41,062 nt of DNA from a bacterium (GTDB lineage: Bacteria > Bacillota > Bacilli > Lactobacillales > Streptococcaceae): assembly GCA_905221505.1 (NCBI GenBank), contig CAJNDL010000016.1, positions 1 through 41,062 of the forward strand, in the 5' to 3' direction. Shown one piece after another: positions 1 to 8,385 of the stretch. The notes beneath the pieces are model-generated. The model saw nothing but the letters and a program-made list of their open reading frames with translations. It was not told the DNA's origin and made no database searches. The first letter of the stretch is position 1, and every line of letters begins with the position of its first letter. Both the position numbers and the translations under genes were made by a program.

Positions 1-369
1 CACCTCAAAAAGGTATTACCAAGTTGCAATACTTTTTTTGAGGCTCTTTTGTCTTGTTCTTGTTTCAATTAACTATAAATTACTCCAACATAAGTTCTAA
101 AAACTAACCTTTAACCGCATTCAAACGTCTCACACTAACTTCCACCATAGCGGAACTTAATCTGAAACGCTTTCAGATGAGGGGATTTTGTGCGCTCTTT
201 TTTTCGATTCATTTTGGCTACAAAAGCGATGAAATCAAGCATGATTAAAACCAGTGGAACTTACCCTGACACGGATTTCCACTGGTTTTTAGAATTTTTA
301 TCAGACTAACTTCCACTTGGATTAGCAGTGGAACTTAGTTTGGGAATTTACCTTTTTTTGCATAGCTTC
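1..369. repeat. Gene-free stretch with a set of TTCCACT/AGTGGAA hairpin repeats
   Basis: No convincing gene is seen here. There are four dyads. Positions 3-17 pair with 28-43, giving a stem followed by a T-rich stretch that looks like a plus-strand terminator of a gene lying before the window. The other three share the core TTCCACT / AGTGGAA: 135-160 (imperfect), 247-259 pairing with 276-290, and 306-338. The segment 120-149 recurs with two mismatches at 35337-35366, and the 306-338 hairpin recurs in altered form at 35382-35415. The hairpin at 247-290, lying about 80 bases beyond the comX stop, could end comX transcription. I do not recognise it as a BOX or RUP element. Confidence 0.6.
247..290 (-). 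terminator. Likely terminator downstream of comX (could act in both directions)
   Basis: A 13-base stem (AAAACCAGTGGAA with its complement) encloses about 16 loop bases, and T/A-rich flanks lie on both sides. It is the strongest hairpin on the 3' side of comX. It belongs to the TTCCACT repeat set, so its terminator role is an inference from position and shape. Confidence 0.45.
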
Positions 370-849
370 TTACCGGCTACGGATATCAAACTCTTTAAAC
401 ACAATACGCAAGTCCCTTAAGACTCTTTGACGCCCTCTGAAGCGTTCATGTCTTAAGACGCGTTCTAACTCTTCTTGTTGCTCTTTAGTTTGTTTGTTTC
501 TATAATCTCTTAGTGTTTCATGAAAGAGATAGTAATCATCCAGCCAGAGTCCTCCCTCACTTATACGATGACTTATATCACCCACTTCTTCATATGGTTC
601 TTTATTATATCTTCGTTTGTGGCTTTCTTGCTTACGGATATAGTCTAAAATTCGATTTCGAAACTTAGTTTTGAAATATTTCCTTAAACGAGGGATATCT
701 TCTACCAATTCTTCTTCTCTACTGATCAATTCATGTAAGCAAATCATACCCTCTTGATCCCAATCCGATAGCTCCCATAAATGAAGGTAATATTCATTTC
801 TACACTTGTATACAATTCCTTGGACTTCTTTATACAATTCTTTAAGCAT
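370..849 (-). CDS. comX: Competence-specific alternative sigma factor ComX (SigX)
   Basis: The 159-residue product is nearly identical to what I remember of pneumococcal ComX: same length, start like MLKELYKEVQG, a central LRKYFKTKFRNRILDYIRKQ stretch (sigma region 2-like) and the ending VFKEFDIRSR. ComX replaces the housekeeping sigma factor on RNA polymerase and directs the late competence genes, which carry cin boxes such as the one before comGA in this window. The start ATG has a strong ribosome site (AAAGGGGAACACT before ATG). Pneumococci carry two copies, and the copy next to nusG is usually called comX2, so this is probably its counterpart. A candidate ComE site lies at 909-939, and the gene lies directly downstream of the nusG terminator. 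Confidence 0.95.
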   Translation of the reverse strand: MLKELYKEVQGIVYKCRNEYYLHLWELSDWDQEGMICLHELISREEELVEDIPRLRKYFKTKFRNRILDYIRKQESHKRRYNKEPYEEVGDISHRISEGGLWLDDYYLFHETLRDYRNKQTKEQQEELERVLRHERFRGRQRVLRDLRIVFKEFDIRSR

Positions 850-870
850 AGTGTTCCCCTTTCTGTTTAC

Positions 871-876
871 AGTCTA
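871..876 (-). promoter_or_regulatory. Candidate -10 of comX promoter
   Basis: On the minus strand TGTTAGACT reads as an extended -10 (TGn TAGACT). It is about 22 bases before the ATG and about 33 bases after the nearer ComE half-site. No good -35 is visible, which fits a promoter that depends on an activator. The exact start of transcription is a guess. Confidence 0.35.
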
Positions 877-908
877 ACAGATTCAGAAATACTTTTGGCA
901 CATTTCAG

Positions 909-939
909 CCATTCTGCACCCTTTACCGCCTCAACTGCA
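909..939 (-). promoter_or_regulatory. Candidate ComE binding site (two direct repeats) upstream of comX
   Basis: Two direct repeats read on the minus strand: GCAGTTGAG (930-938) and GCAGAATGG (909-917). They start 21 bases apart, two helical turns. ComE of pneumococcus binds two 9-base direct repeats, CAgTTgAG-like, separated by about 12 bases, and controls comX early in competence. The first repeat matches this well and the second poorly (GAATGG in place of gTTgAG). The spacing and the position some 60 bases upstream of the comX start support the call. Confidence 0.55.
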
Positions 940-940
940 C

Positions 941-967
941 AAAAAAGAGAGGACACGCCTCTCTTTG
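941..967 (-). terminator. Terminator of the nusG operon
   Basis: On the minus strand AAAGAGAGG, a five-base loop and CCTCTCTTTTTT form a classic rho-independent terminator immediately after the nusG stop codon. Its T-run touches the candidate ComE site of comX, so the end of the nusG transcript and the start of the comX control region are packed together. Confidence 0.85.
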
Positions 968-969
968 GG

Positions 970-1506
970 TTATAATTCTGCAATTTGGTTTAGGTTTACT
1001 TCTGCAACTGTGTCATTACCAAACATAGAGATAATCATTTTCACTTTGTTATTATCAATTTCTGTAATCTTACCAGTGTAGTCTGCAAAAGCACCGTCAA
1101 TAATACGTACGGTTTGACCAACCTCAACATCGAAATCAAATTCTTGAACAGTTTGTCCCATAGATACCAAAATGTCACGAATTTCTTGTTCCAATAATGG
1201 AGTTGGTTTTGATCTGTTCCCGTGTGATCCGACAAATCCTGTAACATTTGGTGTATTTCGAACAACAAACCAAGCTTCATCTGTCATGACCATTTCTACA
1301 AGAACATAACCTGGAAAGCGATTTTCTTCTACTTCTTTTCTCTTTCCATTTTTTTCAACTTGCACAGTTTGTGTTGGAATTTCAACGCGTAGAATATTAT
1401 CCAACATATTGTAGGTTTGTGCACGTTGTAATAGATTTTCTTTCACCTTATTTTCATAACCAGAATAAGTTTGTAAAACAAACCACCCTTTATCAAAACT
1501 ATCCAT
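970..1506 (-). CDS. nusG: Transcription termination/antitermination factor NusG
   Basis: NusG binds RNA polymerase and links it to termination or antitermination factors and to the ribosome. The start chosen is the ATG at 1506 (product begins MDSFDKGWFVLQTYSG, 178 residues), because it has a good ribosome site (GAAAGGAAATATC). The reading frame is open to an earlier ATG at 1521 that has none. The N-terminal NGN domain (about residues 10-115) shows the usual WFVLQTYSGYENKVKENL and FPGYVLVEM motifs. The C-terminal KOW domain shows GQTVRIIDGAFADYTGKI. It follows secE and rpmG on the same strand, the common arrangement in Firmicutes, and ends in a strong terminator. Confidence 0.97.
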   Translation of the reverse strand: MDSFDKGWFVLQTYSGYENKVKENLLQRAQTYNMLDNILRVEIPTQTVQVEKNGKRKEVEENRFPGYVLVEMVMTDEAWFVVRNTPNVTGFVGSHGNRSKPTPLLEQEIRDILVSMGQTVQEFDFDVEVGQTVRIIDGAFADYTGKITEIDNNKVKMIISMFGNDTVAEVNLNQIAEL

Positions 1507-1560
1507 GATATTTCCTTTCATAAATAGAAGATTTCTAGTGTAATTAACTCCACTAACCTT

Positions 1561-1737
1561 CTAAAAAATGTTAATAAATCGAATCAAACCTGAAACAATC
1601 AACTGGTCAAAAATGTAAATAATTACTACAAAGAAAGCCGTGTATTCCATAATAGAACGAAAATCTCTCCAGCTTTCCTTGCGAGTTGGCCATGTTGTGT
1701 CTTTAAGAAGTCTAAAAATATCTCCAATAAAACGCAT
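1561..1737 (-). CDS. secE: Preprotein translocase subunit SecE
   Basis: This 58-codon gene encodes the small SecE clamp of the SecYEG membrane channel. The translation starts MRFIGDIFRLLKDTTWPTR and continues with the conserved WPTRKESW element, followed by one membrane segment (about residues 33-53, AFFVVIIYIFDQLIVSG). The length is normal for the short Gram-positive SecE with a single transmembrane helix. It lies between rpmG and nusG in the same direction, 54 bases before the nusG start. Confidence 0.93.
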   Translation of the reverse strand: MRFIGDIFRLLKDTTWPTRKESWRDFRSIMEYTAFFVVIIYIFDQLIVSGLIRFINIF

Positions 1738-1746
1738 CGCTCTCTC

Positions 1747-1899
1747 CTATCTCGTTTCTCTGTGTGTAGTGTACTTGCCACAATGCTTACAAAATTTATT
1801 TACTTCTAGTCGTGTAGGCTTGGGGGTTCCACTAATCTTGATTGAATAGTTTCTCGAACCACAAACCGCACAAGCTAGGCTTGCTTTTTTTAGTGCCAT
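1747..1899 (-). CDS. rpmG: 50S ribosomal protein L33
   Basis: This 50-codon gene encodes a small ribosomal protein beginning [19 protein letters not shown]. Two cysteine pairs, CAVC and CKHC, form the zinc ribbon of the zinc-binding (C+) type of L33. The stop lies nine bases before the SecE start, so the two genes are almost certainly cotranscribed. Streptococci usually have more than one L33 gene; this copy sits in the conserved pbp2A-rpmG-secE-nusG run. Confidence 0.93.
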   Translation of the reverse strand: MALKKASLACAVCGSRNYSIKISGTPKPTRLEVNKFCKHCGKYTTHRETR

Positions 1900-1951
1900 A
1901 ACGCCTCCATCTTATCTATTATAACAAGAAAGCAAGGCTTTGACAAGCATC

Positions 1952-4147
1952 TTAGCGAAATAGATTGACTACTGAATCCCATATCGTTTGAGCCTTTTCC
2001 TTAATCTTAGCATCCGAGATAGCCCGACTAGCCTCATCTACTAGACTTTGCGCACGTCCTCGAATATCAGACAAATTATCATCTGTCTGGCTATTATCAT
2101 TGGTTTGTACTTGTCTTTTTGTGTTAGCTGGTGCAATTCCATTTTGCTTATAAGCATTTTCAACTGTAAAGGTACTTCCTGGCGTATAAGGTAAAATGGT
2201 ATTTGCAATATTTCTAAAGACATGAGCTGCACCATTTGAAGTAGATCCTGCTAGATAGTGATTTTCATCAGTGGTCGGAAAACCAAGCCAATGACTAATC
2301 ACCACATCAGGTGTATAACCAATCACCCACTGGTCACTTGTATATTCAGGATTGAAAACTGCTTCAGTTGTCCCAGTTTTTCCTGCCATAATATAGTCTG
2401 CAGGAGATGAACTAATACCCGTTCCATTGGTGAATGTCCCCAACATCATACTGGTCATCTTATCAGCTACAGACTTATCAATCACCCGTTTTTGTGAATT
2501 TTTATGGCTTGCAATAACCTGTCCGCTAGCATTTTCAATTCGACTAATAAAATGAGCTTCAGGCATTAAACCTTCATTTGCAAAGGCAGCGTATGCTTGA
2601 GCCATTTGAAGAGGGTTGGTTTCAACACCGCTTCCCAAGGCGACACCAAGAACACGGTCGACTTTTTCCATGTTGAGCCCAAATTTTTCTCCTGACTCAA
2701 AAGCCTTATCTACACCCAAATCATTAACAGTGGCAACAGCAGGCAGATTAAGCGATTCTGCCAAGGCCTGATACATGGGAACTTCACGACTCTTTTTGAT
2801 TCCTGCATAGTTATCTACCTTATAGCTGTCATACTGCATCGTATGGTTATCCAACTGCTTGTTCAAAGCCCAACCTGCCTCAACTGCTGGCGTATAAACA
2901 ACTAAAGGCTTAATTGTAGAGCCAGGGCTACGTTTTGATTGGGTCGCATAGTTGAAATTACGGAATCCAGTTTTATCATTGTCAGCAACTTGACCGACAA
3001 CCCCACGAACTCCCCCTGTTTTCGGTTCGAGAGCTACACTTCCTGATTGAGCAAATGTTCCATCCTCTGCCCTCGGAAATAGCGATGTATTTTCATAGAC
3101 AACCTGCATATTTGCTTGGTAGTTTTGATCCAACTCTGTGTAAATGCGGTAGCCATTATTTACGATTTCTTCCTCTGTTAGATTATACTTAGAAACGGCT
3201 TCATTAACCACCGCGTCAAAATAAGAGGGGTAACGGTAATCTGAAATTTTTCCTTCATACTTATCTTGCAATTGCGAAGTCATATCAACTCCTGCAGCTT
3301 CGGTTTCTTGATTTTTATTAATATACCTCGCTGCAACCATATTTTGCAAAACAGTATCGCGACGATTGGTTGAATCCTCTATAGAATTCAAAGGATTATA
3401 CAGTTCCGGCCCTTTGAGCATGCCTGCCAGAGTAGCAGCTTGATCCAAACTCACTTCTGATGCAGAAACTCCAAAGTATTTCTTACTCGCATCTTCTACA
3501 CCCCACACACCATTTCCAAAATAGGCATTGTTAAGATACATAGTTAGGATCTGATCTTTGCTATATTTTTTAGTCAATTCTAAAGCCAAGAAAAATTCTT
3601 TTGCTTTTCTCTCAACAGTTTGATCCTGTGACAAATAGGCATTTTTAGCTAGCTGTTGGGTAATAGTAGAACCACCACCTGAACGTCCAGCAGTTACAAT
3701 AGCCAAGAAGAAACGCCCATAGTTAATCCCGTCGTTTTTATAGAAAGAACGGTCTTCTGTCGCAATAACAGCATTCTGTAAATTTTTACTGATGTCAGTC
3801 AGTTCAACGTAGGTTCCCTTTTGGCCAGACAAGGCACCTGCCTCTTTTTCTTCACGGTCAAAAATAAGAGTTCGAGTTTTCAAGGCATTTTGCAAATCGT
3901 TAACATTGGTTGACTTGGCTACAGCAAACAAATAGGTTCCAACTAGTAAGCCTGCGCTCAACCCCAGTATAATAACAATCTTTGTTAGATGATAGCGACG
4001 CCAGAATTTTCGAATTGGACCCACTTGAGCTAATTTTTTTCGATCACTACGAGAGCGACGTAAGCTAGTCGAATCAGAATCCTCTCGTTCACTTGTTTCT
4101 TTTTTAAAAAGAGAAAGAAATTTCTCGAATAATTTATCTAATTTCAT
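1952..4147 (-). CDS. pbp2A: Class A penicillin-binding protein 2a
   Basis: A bifunctional cell-wall synthase that polymerises lipid II and cross-links the peptides. The 731-residue product has a short basic cytoplasmic tail, one membrane anchor (about 56-78), then the GT51 glycosyltransferase domain with EDRSFY (catalytic Glu131) and GGSTITQQLAKN. The transpeptidase domain follows, with the active serine in STIK (Ser410), SLN (465-467) and KTGT (590-593). All three penicillin-binding motifs are intact and the length is normal for pneumococcal PBP2a. It lies upstream of rpmG on the same strand and diverges from the pseudouridine synthase gene. The upstream gap is only 86 bases. Confidence 0.95.
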   Translation of the reverse strand: MKLDKLFEKFLSLFKKETSEREDSDSTSLRRSRSDRKKLAQVGPIRKFWRRYHLTKIVIILGLSAGLLVGTYLFAVAKSTNVNDLQNALKTRTLIFDREEKEAGALSGQKGTYVELTDISKNLQNAVIATEDRSFYKNDGINYGRFFLAIVTAGRSGGGSTITQQLAKNAYLSQDQTVERKAKEFFLALELTKKYSKDQILTMYLNNAYFGNGVWGVEDASKKYFGVSASEVSLDQAATLAGMLKGPELYNPLNSIEDSTNRRDTVLQNMVAARYINKNQETEAAGVDMTSQLQDKYEGKISDYRYPSYFDAVVNEAVSKYNLTEEEIVNNGYRIYTELDQNYQANMQVVYENTSLFPRAEDGTFAQSGSVALEPKTGGVRGVVGQVADNDKTGFRNFNYATQSKRSPGSTIKPLVVYTPAVEAGWALNKQLDNHTMQYDSYKVDNYAGIKKSREVPMYQALAESLNLPAVATVNDLGVDKAFESGEKFGLNMEKVDRVLGVALGSGVETNPLQMAQAYAAFANEGLMPEAHFISRIENASGQVIASHKNSQKRVIDKSVADKMTSMMLGTFTNGTGISSSPADYIMAGKTGTTEAVFNPEYTSDQWVIGYTPDVVISHWLGFPTTDENHYLAGSTSNGAAHVFRNIANTILPYTPGSTFTVENAYKQNGIAPANTKRQVQTNDNSQTDDNLSDIRGRAQSLVDEASRAISDAKIKEKAQTIWDSVVNLFR

Positions 4148-4221
4148 GCGTTTATTTTATCATCTTCATCATAGGAAGACAAGAATTTAGCTATTTCCTA
4201 TCCAAATAGGGCTTTTTTTGT

Positions 4222-4233
4222 TACAATATCTGT
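4222..4233 (+). promoter_or_regulatory. Extended -10 promoter placing transcription start at the ATG (possible leaderless gene)
   Basis: TGTTACAAT (4219-4227) is an extended -10 element. The ATG of the next gene begins at 4234, six bases after it, which is where transcription would normally begin. No Shine-Dalgarno sequence is visible between the two. Confidence 0.45.
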
Positions 4234-5109
4234 ATGAAATTCACATTTACATTACCCGCCTCTTTGCCTCAAATGACAGTAAAGCAATTACTAGAGGAGC
4301 AACTCCTCATCCCTAGAAAAATCCGGCATTTTTTGAGAATCAAGAAACATATTTTGATAAACCAAGAAGAAGTTCACTGGAACGAGATGGTGAATCCTGG
4401 AGATGTTTGCCAGTTGACTTTTGACGAGGAAGATTATCCCACAAAGGAAATCCTTTGGGGAAATCCAGACCTAGTTCAGGAAGTTTATCAAGACCAACAC
4501 TTGATTATTGTAAACAAACCTGAGGGGATGAAAACACACGGTAACCAACCAAACGAAATCGCTCTTCTTAACCATGTCAGTGCCTACGTTGGCCAGACCT
4601 GTTATGTCGTTCATCGTTTGGACATGGAAACCAGCGGCTTAGTCCTCTTTGCTAAAAATCCTTTTATCCTACCCATTCTCAACCGCTTATTAGAGAAAAA
4701 AGAGATTTCTCGAGAATATTGGGCACTTGTTGACGGAAATATCAGCAGCAAAGAGTTTGTTTTCAGGGATAAAATCGGACGTGATCGTCATGATCGTAGA
4801 AAAAGAATAGTTGATGCAAAAAATGGCCAATATGCTGAAACGCATGTAAGCAGATTAAAGCAATTTCCAAACAAGACAACCCTTGTCCGTTGCAAACTAA
4901 AGACAGGGCGAACCCATCAAATACGTGTCCACCTCTCTCATCATAACTTTCCTATCTTGGGTGACCCTCTCTATAATAGTAAATCAAAATCAAGTCGGCT
5001 TATGCTTCACGCCTTTCGACTTTCCTTTACTCATCCACTCACCTTAGAAAAATTGAGTTTTACTGCCCTCTCGAACACTTTTGAAACAGAATTAAAAAAG
5101 AATGGATGA
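4234..5109 (+). CDS. RluA/RluD-family pseudouridine synthase
   Basis: Converts uridines of structured RNA (rRNA or tRNA) to pseudouridine. The 291-residue product has a weak S4-like N-terminal part (about 12-66) and a catalytic domain with the family motif HRLDMETSG, where Asp130 is the catalytic residue. It continues with GRTHQIRVHL (about 226-235), the conserved late motif. Which RNA is modified cannot be told from sequence. It is the only plus-strand gene in the first 32 kb apart from possible small RNAs. It is divergent from pbp2A and convergent with gap, each with its own terminator. The start codon appears to coincide with the transcription start (see the promoter entry). Confidence 0.9.
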   Translation: MKFTFTLPASLPQMTVKQLLEEQLLIPRKIRHFLRIKKHILINQEEVHWNEMVNPGDVCQLTFDEEDYPTKEILWGNPDLVQEVYQDQHLIIVNKPEGMKTHGNQPNEIALLNHVSAYVGQTCYVVHRLDMETSGLVLFAKNPFILPILNRLLEKKEISREYWALVDGNISSKEFVFRDKIGRDRHDRRKRIVDAKNGQYAETHVSRLKQFPNKTTLVRCKLKTGRTHQIRVHLSHHNFPILGDPLYNSKSKSSRLMLHAFRLSFTHPLTLEKLSFTALSNTFETELKKNG

Positions 5110-5126
5110 TTGTGTCATCCATTTTT
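5102..5126 (+). terminator. Terminator of the pseudouridine synthase gene
   Basis: ATGGATGA and TCATCCAT form an eight-base stem followed by a T-run. The stem includes the stop codon of the gene. Confidence 0.8.
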
Positions 5127-5136
5127 CCATATAAGA

Positions 5137-5165
5137 AAAGCAAGACCAAGAGGCCTTGCTTTTTA
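5137..5165 (-). terminator. Terminator of gap (T-runs on both strands)
   Basis: AAAAGCAAG pairs with CTTGCTTTT around a ten-base loop. A-rich and T-rich flanks on both sides let it stop transcription from either side, between two convergent genes. Confidence 0.8.
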
Positions 5166-5177
5166 TCGACTCAAGAA

Positions 5178-6188
5178 TTATTTAGCGATTTTTGCGAAGT
5201 ATTCAAGAGTACGAACAAGTTGTGCAGTGTATGACATTTCGTTGTCGTACCATGATACAACTTTAACCAATTGTTTACCGTCAACGTCAAGAACTTTAGT
5301 TTGAGTTGCGTCAAACAATGAACCGTAAGACATACCTACGATATCTGAAGATACGATTGGATCTTCTGTGTAACCGTATGATTCGTTTGAAGCTGCTTTC
5401 ATAGCTGCGTTCACTTCATCAACAGTAACGTTCTTTTCAAGAACTGCTACCAATTCAGTTACAGAACCTGTTGGAACAGGAACACGTTGAGCAGCTCCGT
5501 CCAATTTACCGTTCAATTCAGGGATAACCAAACCGATTGCTTTAGCAGCACCAGTTGAGTTAGGAACGATGTTAGCTGCAGCAGCACGAGCACGGCGAAG
5601 GTCACCTTTACGGTGTGGTCCATCAAGAACCATTTGGTCACCAGTGTAACCGTGGATAGTAGTCATCAAACCTTCAACGATACCGAAGTTGTCATGAAGA
5701 GCTTTAGCCATTGGAGCCAAACAGTTTGTAGTACATGAAGCACCTGAGATAACTGTTTCAGTACCGTCAAGAACGTCATGGTTAGTGTTAAATACAACTG
5801 TTTTAACATCTGATCCACCAGGAGCAGTGATAACAACTTTCTTAGCACCACCAGCGTGCAAGTGTTTTTCAGCAGCTGCTTTAGTAGCAAAGAAACCAGT
5901 TGCTTCAAGAACGATGTCTACACCGTCGTTAGCCCAGTCGATTTGTTCTGGATCACGTTCAGCAGAAACTTTAACGAATTTACCGTTAACTTCGAATCCA
6001 CCTTCTTTAACTTCAACAGTACCGTCGAAACGACCTTGAGTTGTGTCGTATTTCAACAAGTGTGCAAGCATAACTGGATCTGTAAGGTCGTTGATGCGAG
6101 TAACTTCAACACCTTCTACGTTTTGGATACGACGGAAAGCAAGACGACCGATACGTCCGAAACCGTTAATACCAACTTTAACTACCAT
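5178..6188 (-). CDS. gap: Glyceraldehyde-3-phosphate dehydrogenase, glycolytic (GAPDH)
   Basis: Oxidises and phosphorylates glyceraldehyde 3-phosphate using NAD in glycolysis; in streptococci it is also found on the cell surface. The start is taken at 6188 ([15 protein letters not shown], 336 residues), where an excellent AAGGAGG site precedes the ATG. The open frame reaches 6260 but has no ribosome site there. Visible features: the NAD-binding [11 protein letters not shown], the catalytic ASCTTNC (Cys152), His179 and WYDNE near the C-terminus. Promoter and terminator are both clear, so it is a single-gene transcript, apart from possible read-through from the ABC transporter genes upstream. 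Confidence 0.97.
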   Translation of the reverse strand: MVVKVGINGFGRIGRLAFRRIQNVEGVEVTRINDLTDPVMLAHLLKYDTTQGRFDGTVEVKEGGFEVNGKFVKVSAERDPEQIDWANDGVDIVLEATGFFATKAAAEKHLHAGGAKKVVITAPGGSDVKTVVFNTNHDVLDGTETVISGASCTTNCLAPMAKALHDNFGIVEGLMTTIHGYTGDQMVLDGPHRKGDLRRARAAAANIVPNSTGAAKAIGLVIPELNGKLDGAAQRVPVPTGSVTELVAVLEKNVTVDEVNAAMKAASNESYGYTEDPIVSSDIVGMSYGSLFDATQTKVLDVDGKQLVKVVSWYDNEMSYTAQLVRTLEYFAKIAK

Positions 6189-6274
6189 TAGTGATTTCCT
6201 CCTTATGAAAATCATGAAATTTTTATTGTGAAAAGAGTAACTTGAATCACTACAAATCACCTTTCAACAAACCT

Positions 6275-6303
6275 ATTATATAACTATTTAAGTTTAATTG
6301 CAA
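6275..6303 (-). promoter_or_regulatory. Consensus promoter of gap
   Basis: TTGCAA (6298-6303), a 17-base spacer and TATAAT (6275-6280) on the minus strand form a near-consensus sigma-A promoter. It leaves a leader of about 80 bases before gap. Confidence 0.85.
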
Positions 6304-6364
6304 GTACGGGCATTGTTTTTCTATGTTAGTTTCTTTTTCAGGCTATAAATCAAGAACTTCCTTA

Positions 6365-7666
6365 CTATTCATATCGTAGCGATTCTACAGGATCCATTTT
6401 ACTAATTTTACGTGCTGGGAAGTAGGCTGAGACATAACCAAGTAATAGAGCAAAAGCTAGAGTTCCTAAAATAGATAGAAGATTTAATTCAAAAACCTTA
6501 GTGATGGATGGATAAAAGTGATTTACAACCGCATTCGCCAAACTTCCCACCCCTTGTGCAACCAAAAATGCCAGCAGCAAGGCAATGCCTACAATCCAAA
6601 TAGCCTCGTAAATAAAAATTCCTTTGACATCACGATTTTGATAACCAACTGCCTTCATGACACCTATTTCCTTAGAACGTTGCATGATATTGATGTAAAT
6701 AATGATACCAATCATGACCGCTGCTACCACAATAGCTTGTGATGAAAGCACAATCAACAATCCCTGAATGACACGAATAAAAGTAATCACAATATCAAGA
6801 ACCTTCTGTTGAGAAAGAACAGTATACTTCTTATTTTTCTGCAATTCTTCTGTTACAGCTTTTGTCTGTGATGGATCTTTGAGTTCCAAGATAAAATAAG
6901 ATACAGCTTTTGTAAATCCAGCTTCTTTCAAAATTGTTTCCATTTGATTAGAGGCCATAAAACTGTTGCTGTCCTCCATGTCATCTTCGTCATTAATCAC
7001 ACGCACAATCTTCGTTTGAAATTGAGCAGTCTTGCTAGCTTCAGCAGCATTTTCTACAATGCTTGCTGAGACTGATTTGCCAATAATATCACTAGCCGTC
7101 AGATTTTTTCCTGTCTGTTCATTCCAACTTTTTAGTAAACTGCTTGGAATCGTCAAGCCCTGTTCATTTGCATTAGTATAGAGGGAACCAGCTAATACTT
7201 TGTCCGCCTCATTACTACTAACAGAAATACTTGTATCCTCATAGAGACTCACTACTTGAGCATAAGAAGGCATCGTTTGACTCAGATCCATTTCTTGCCC
7301 ATCTATAGTAATATTTGACATGGTCATCCCAAAAGGGCTCTCCAAATATTTAATAGCTTCTTTTCCAACTGTATCCGTGATATAGTTCTTATCGTCTTGG
7401 TTCAAAAAGCCTCGTCCAGCATTTTCTGTGTTTAAAGCAATCTGAACTTGAGAAGGAATTTGACCTCCATTCGTATTTTCATCAATCATCGAAATCAAAG
7501 CATTTCCCAAGCCGAAAGAAATTAAGACTCCTACAAAACCGATTGAGGTTGCTAGCGCAATCAATAGGTTACGCCACTTTCTTTCCAGAAAGTTATTTAA
7601 AGAAAGTTTGAATTTGTTTTTCAATGATAATCCTTTATTTTTTGATTTCTTCAACGACTTCACCAT
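6365..7666 (-). CDS. ABC transporter permease, FtsX/MacB type
   Basis: Membrane half of an ABC exporter with the MacB/FtsX fold. The 433 residues comprise a basic N-terminal tail, TM1 (about 34-58), an extracytoplasmic domain of about 240 residues, and three C-terminal helices (about 296-330, 350-375, 395-415) ending in the family signature PARKISKMDPVESLRYE. The gene overlaps the upstream ATPase gene by 32 bases, so the two are translated together. The substrate is unknown; relatives export peptides or antimicrobial compounds or give resistance to them. No clear terminator is seen before the gap promoter. No separate membrane-fusion subunit gene is present. Confidence 0.85.
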   Translation of the reverse strand: MVKSLKKSKNKGLSLKNKFKLSLNNFLERKWRNLLIALATSIGFVGVLISFGLGNALISMIDENTNGGQIPSQVQIALNTENAGRGFLNQDDKNYITDTVGKEAIKYLESPFGMTMSNITIDGQEMDLSQTMPSYAQVVSLYEDTSISVSSNEADKVLAGSLYTNANEQGLTIPSSLLKSWNEQTGKNLTASDIIGKSVSASIVENAAEASKTAQFQTKIVRVINDEDDMEDSNSFMASNQMETILKEAGFTKAVSYFILELKDPSQTKAVTEELQKNKKYTVLSQQKVLDIVITFIRVIQGLLIVLSSQAIVVAAVMIGIIIYINIMQRSKEIGVMKAVGYQNRDVKGIFIYEAIWIVGIALLLAFLVAQGVGSLANAVVNHFYPSITKVFELNLLSILGTLAFALLLGYVSAYFPARKISKMDPVESLRYE

Positions 7667-8318
7667 CCTTCATTTTGATAATCACATCTGCATATTCAGC
7701 AACCTCTGGATTATGGGTTACGATCAATACTGTTTTCCCTGTTTGGGATAAATTTTTAAATACTTCCAATACCATTTCTTGGGATTGAGAGTCAAGCGAA
7801 CCCGTTGGCTCATCTGCTACAATCATATCAGGCTGATTTACCAAGGCACGCGCGATTGCTACACGTTGCTTTTGCCCGCCAGAAAGCTGTTTAACATTTT
7901 TAGCTATAAAAGGCTCCATTCCTAAGCTACTTAATTGCTCCTTTGCAATCATTGTCATCTCCCTGTCAGATAAATCTTTGACATAGAGAGGCAGCTTGAC
8001 ATTGTCTAAGACAGACTGATGAGGAATGAGGTTAAAGTTTTGAAACACAAATCCAATGTTGTTTTTACGAAATTGAGTTAGTTCAATCTCTGATAAGTCA
8101 CGGAGGGATTCCCCTTTAAACTCTAAATCTCCTTCGTATTGTCTATCTAGACCACTGATGATGTTTAGTAGACTGGTTTTGCCACAGCCTGATGGACCGT
8201 AAATCGCTGTAATTTTACCTTTTGCAATCTGCAGGTTTATATTCTTTAAAGCCTGTTCTTGATGTTTACCGTCCAAAGTGTAAAACTTTGAAATATTTCT
8301 AATGGATAAAATGGACAT
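7635..8318 (-). CDS. ABC transporter ATP-binding protein, LolD/MacB type
   Basis: Energy-providing subunit for the permease that follows. The start is set at 8318 (MSILSIRNISKFYT, 227 residues), where AAGGGGGAAAGA precedes the ATG. The frame is open to 8378 but without a ribosome site. Walker A is GPSGCGKTS (41-49), the ABC signature LSGGQKQRVAIARAL, and Walker B MIVADEPTGSLD. The wording GSLDSQSQ after Walker B is typical of the LolD/MacB subfamily. A possible 18-residue peptide ORF ends 11 bases upstream. The two RRNPP-like regulators lie just upstream on the same strand, which suggests, but does not prove, that they control it. Confidence 0.88.
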   Translation of the reverse strand: MSILSIRNISKFYTLDGKHQEQALKNINLQIAKGKITAIYGPSGCGKTSLLNIISGLDRQYEGDLEFKGESLRDLSEIELTQFRKNNIGFVFQNFNLIPHQSVLDNVKLPLYVKDLSDREMTMIAKEQLSSLGMEPFIAKNVKQLSGGQKQRVAIARALVNQPDMIVADEPTGSLDSQSQEMVLEVFKNLSQTGKTVLIVTHNPEVAEYADVIIKMKDGEVVEEIKK

Positions 8319-8328
8319 TCTTTCCCCC

Positions 8329-8385
8329 TTATTTAAAACTGTTATCGTCATACACCGTACTGATAGAAAATTCTTCAAGTTGCAT
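8329..8385 (-). CDS. Possible 18-residue peptide ORF before the ABC transporter
   Basis: An ATG-started small ORF reads MQLEEFSISTVYDDNSFK and stops 11 bases before the ATPase start, inside its ribosome site region. It is not hydrophobic and has no secretion signal, so it does not look like a Phr-type signal precursor. It could be a leader peptide, a coupling ORF or chance. The ribosome site (GGTG) is weak and the upstream DNA has a small GGCCC/GGGTC dyad. I do not recognise the sequence. Confidence 0.25.
   Translation of the reverse strand: MQLEEFSISTVYDDNSFK

Noticed and set aside
8329..8385. Phr-type secreted signal peptide gene for the RRNPP-like regulators
   Set aside because: The small ORF has no hydrophobic secretion signal and no typical C-terminal signal peptide; it is kept only as a weak leader-peptide candidate.
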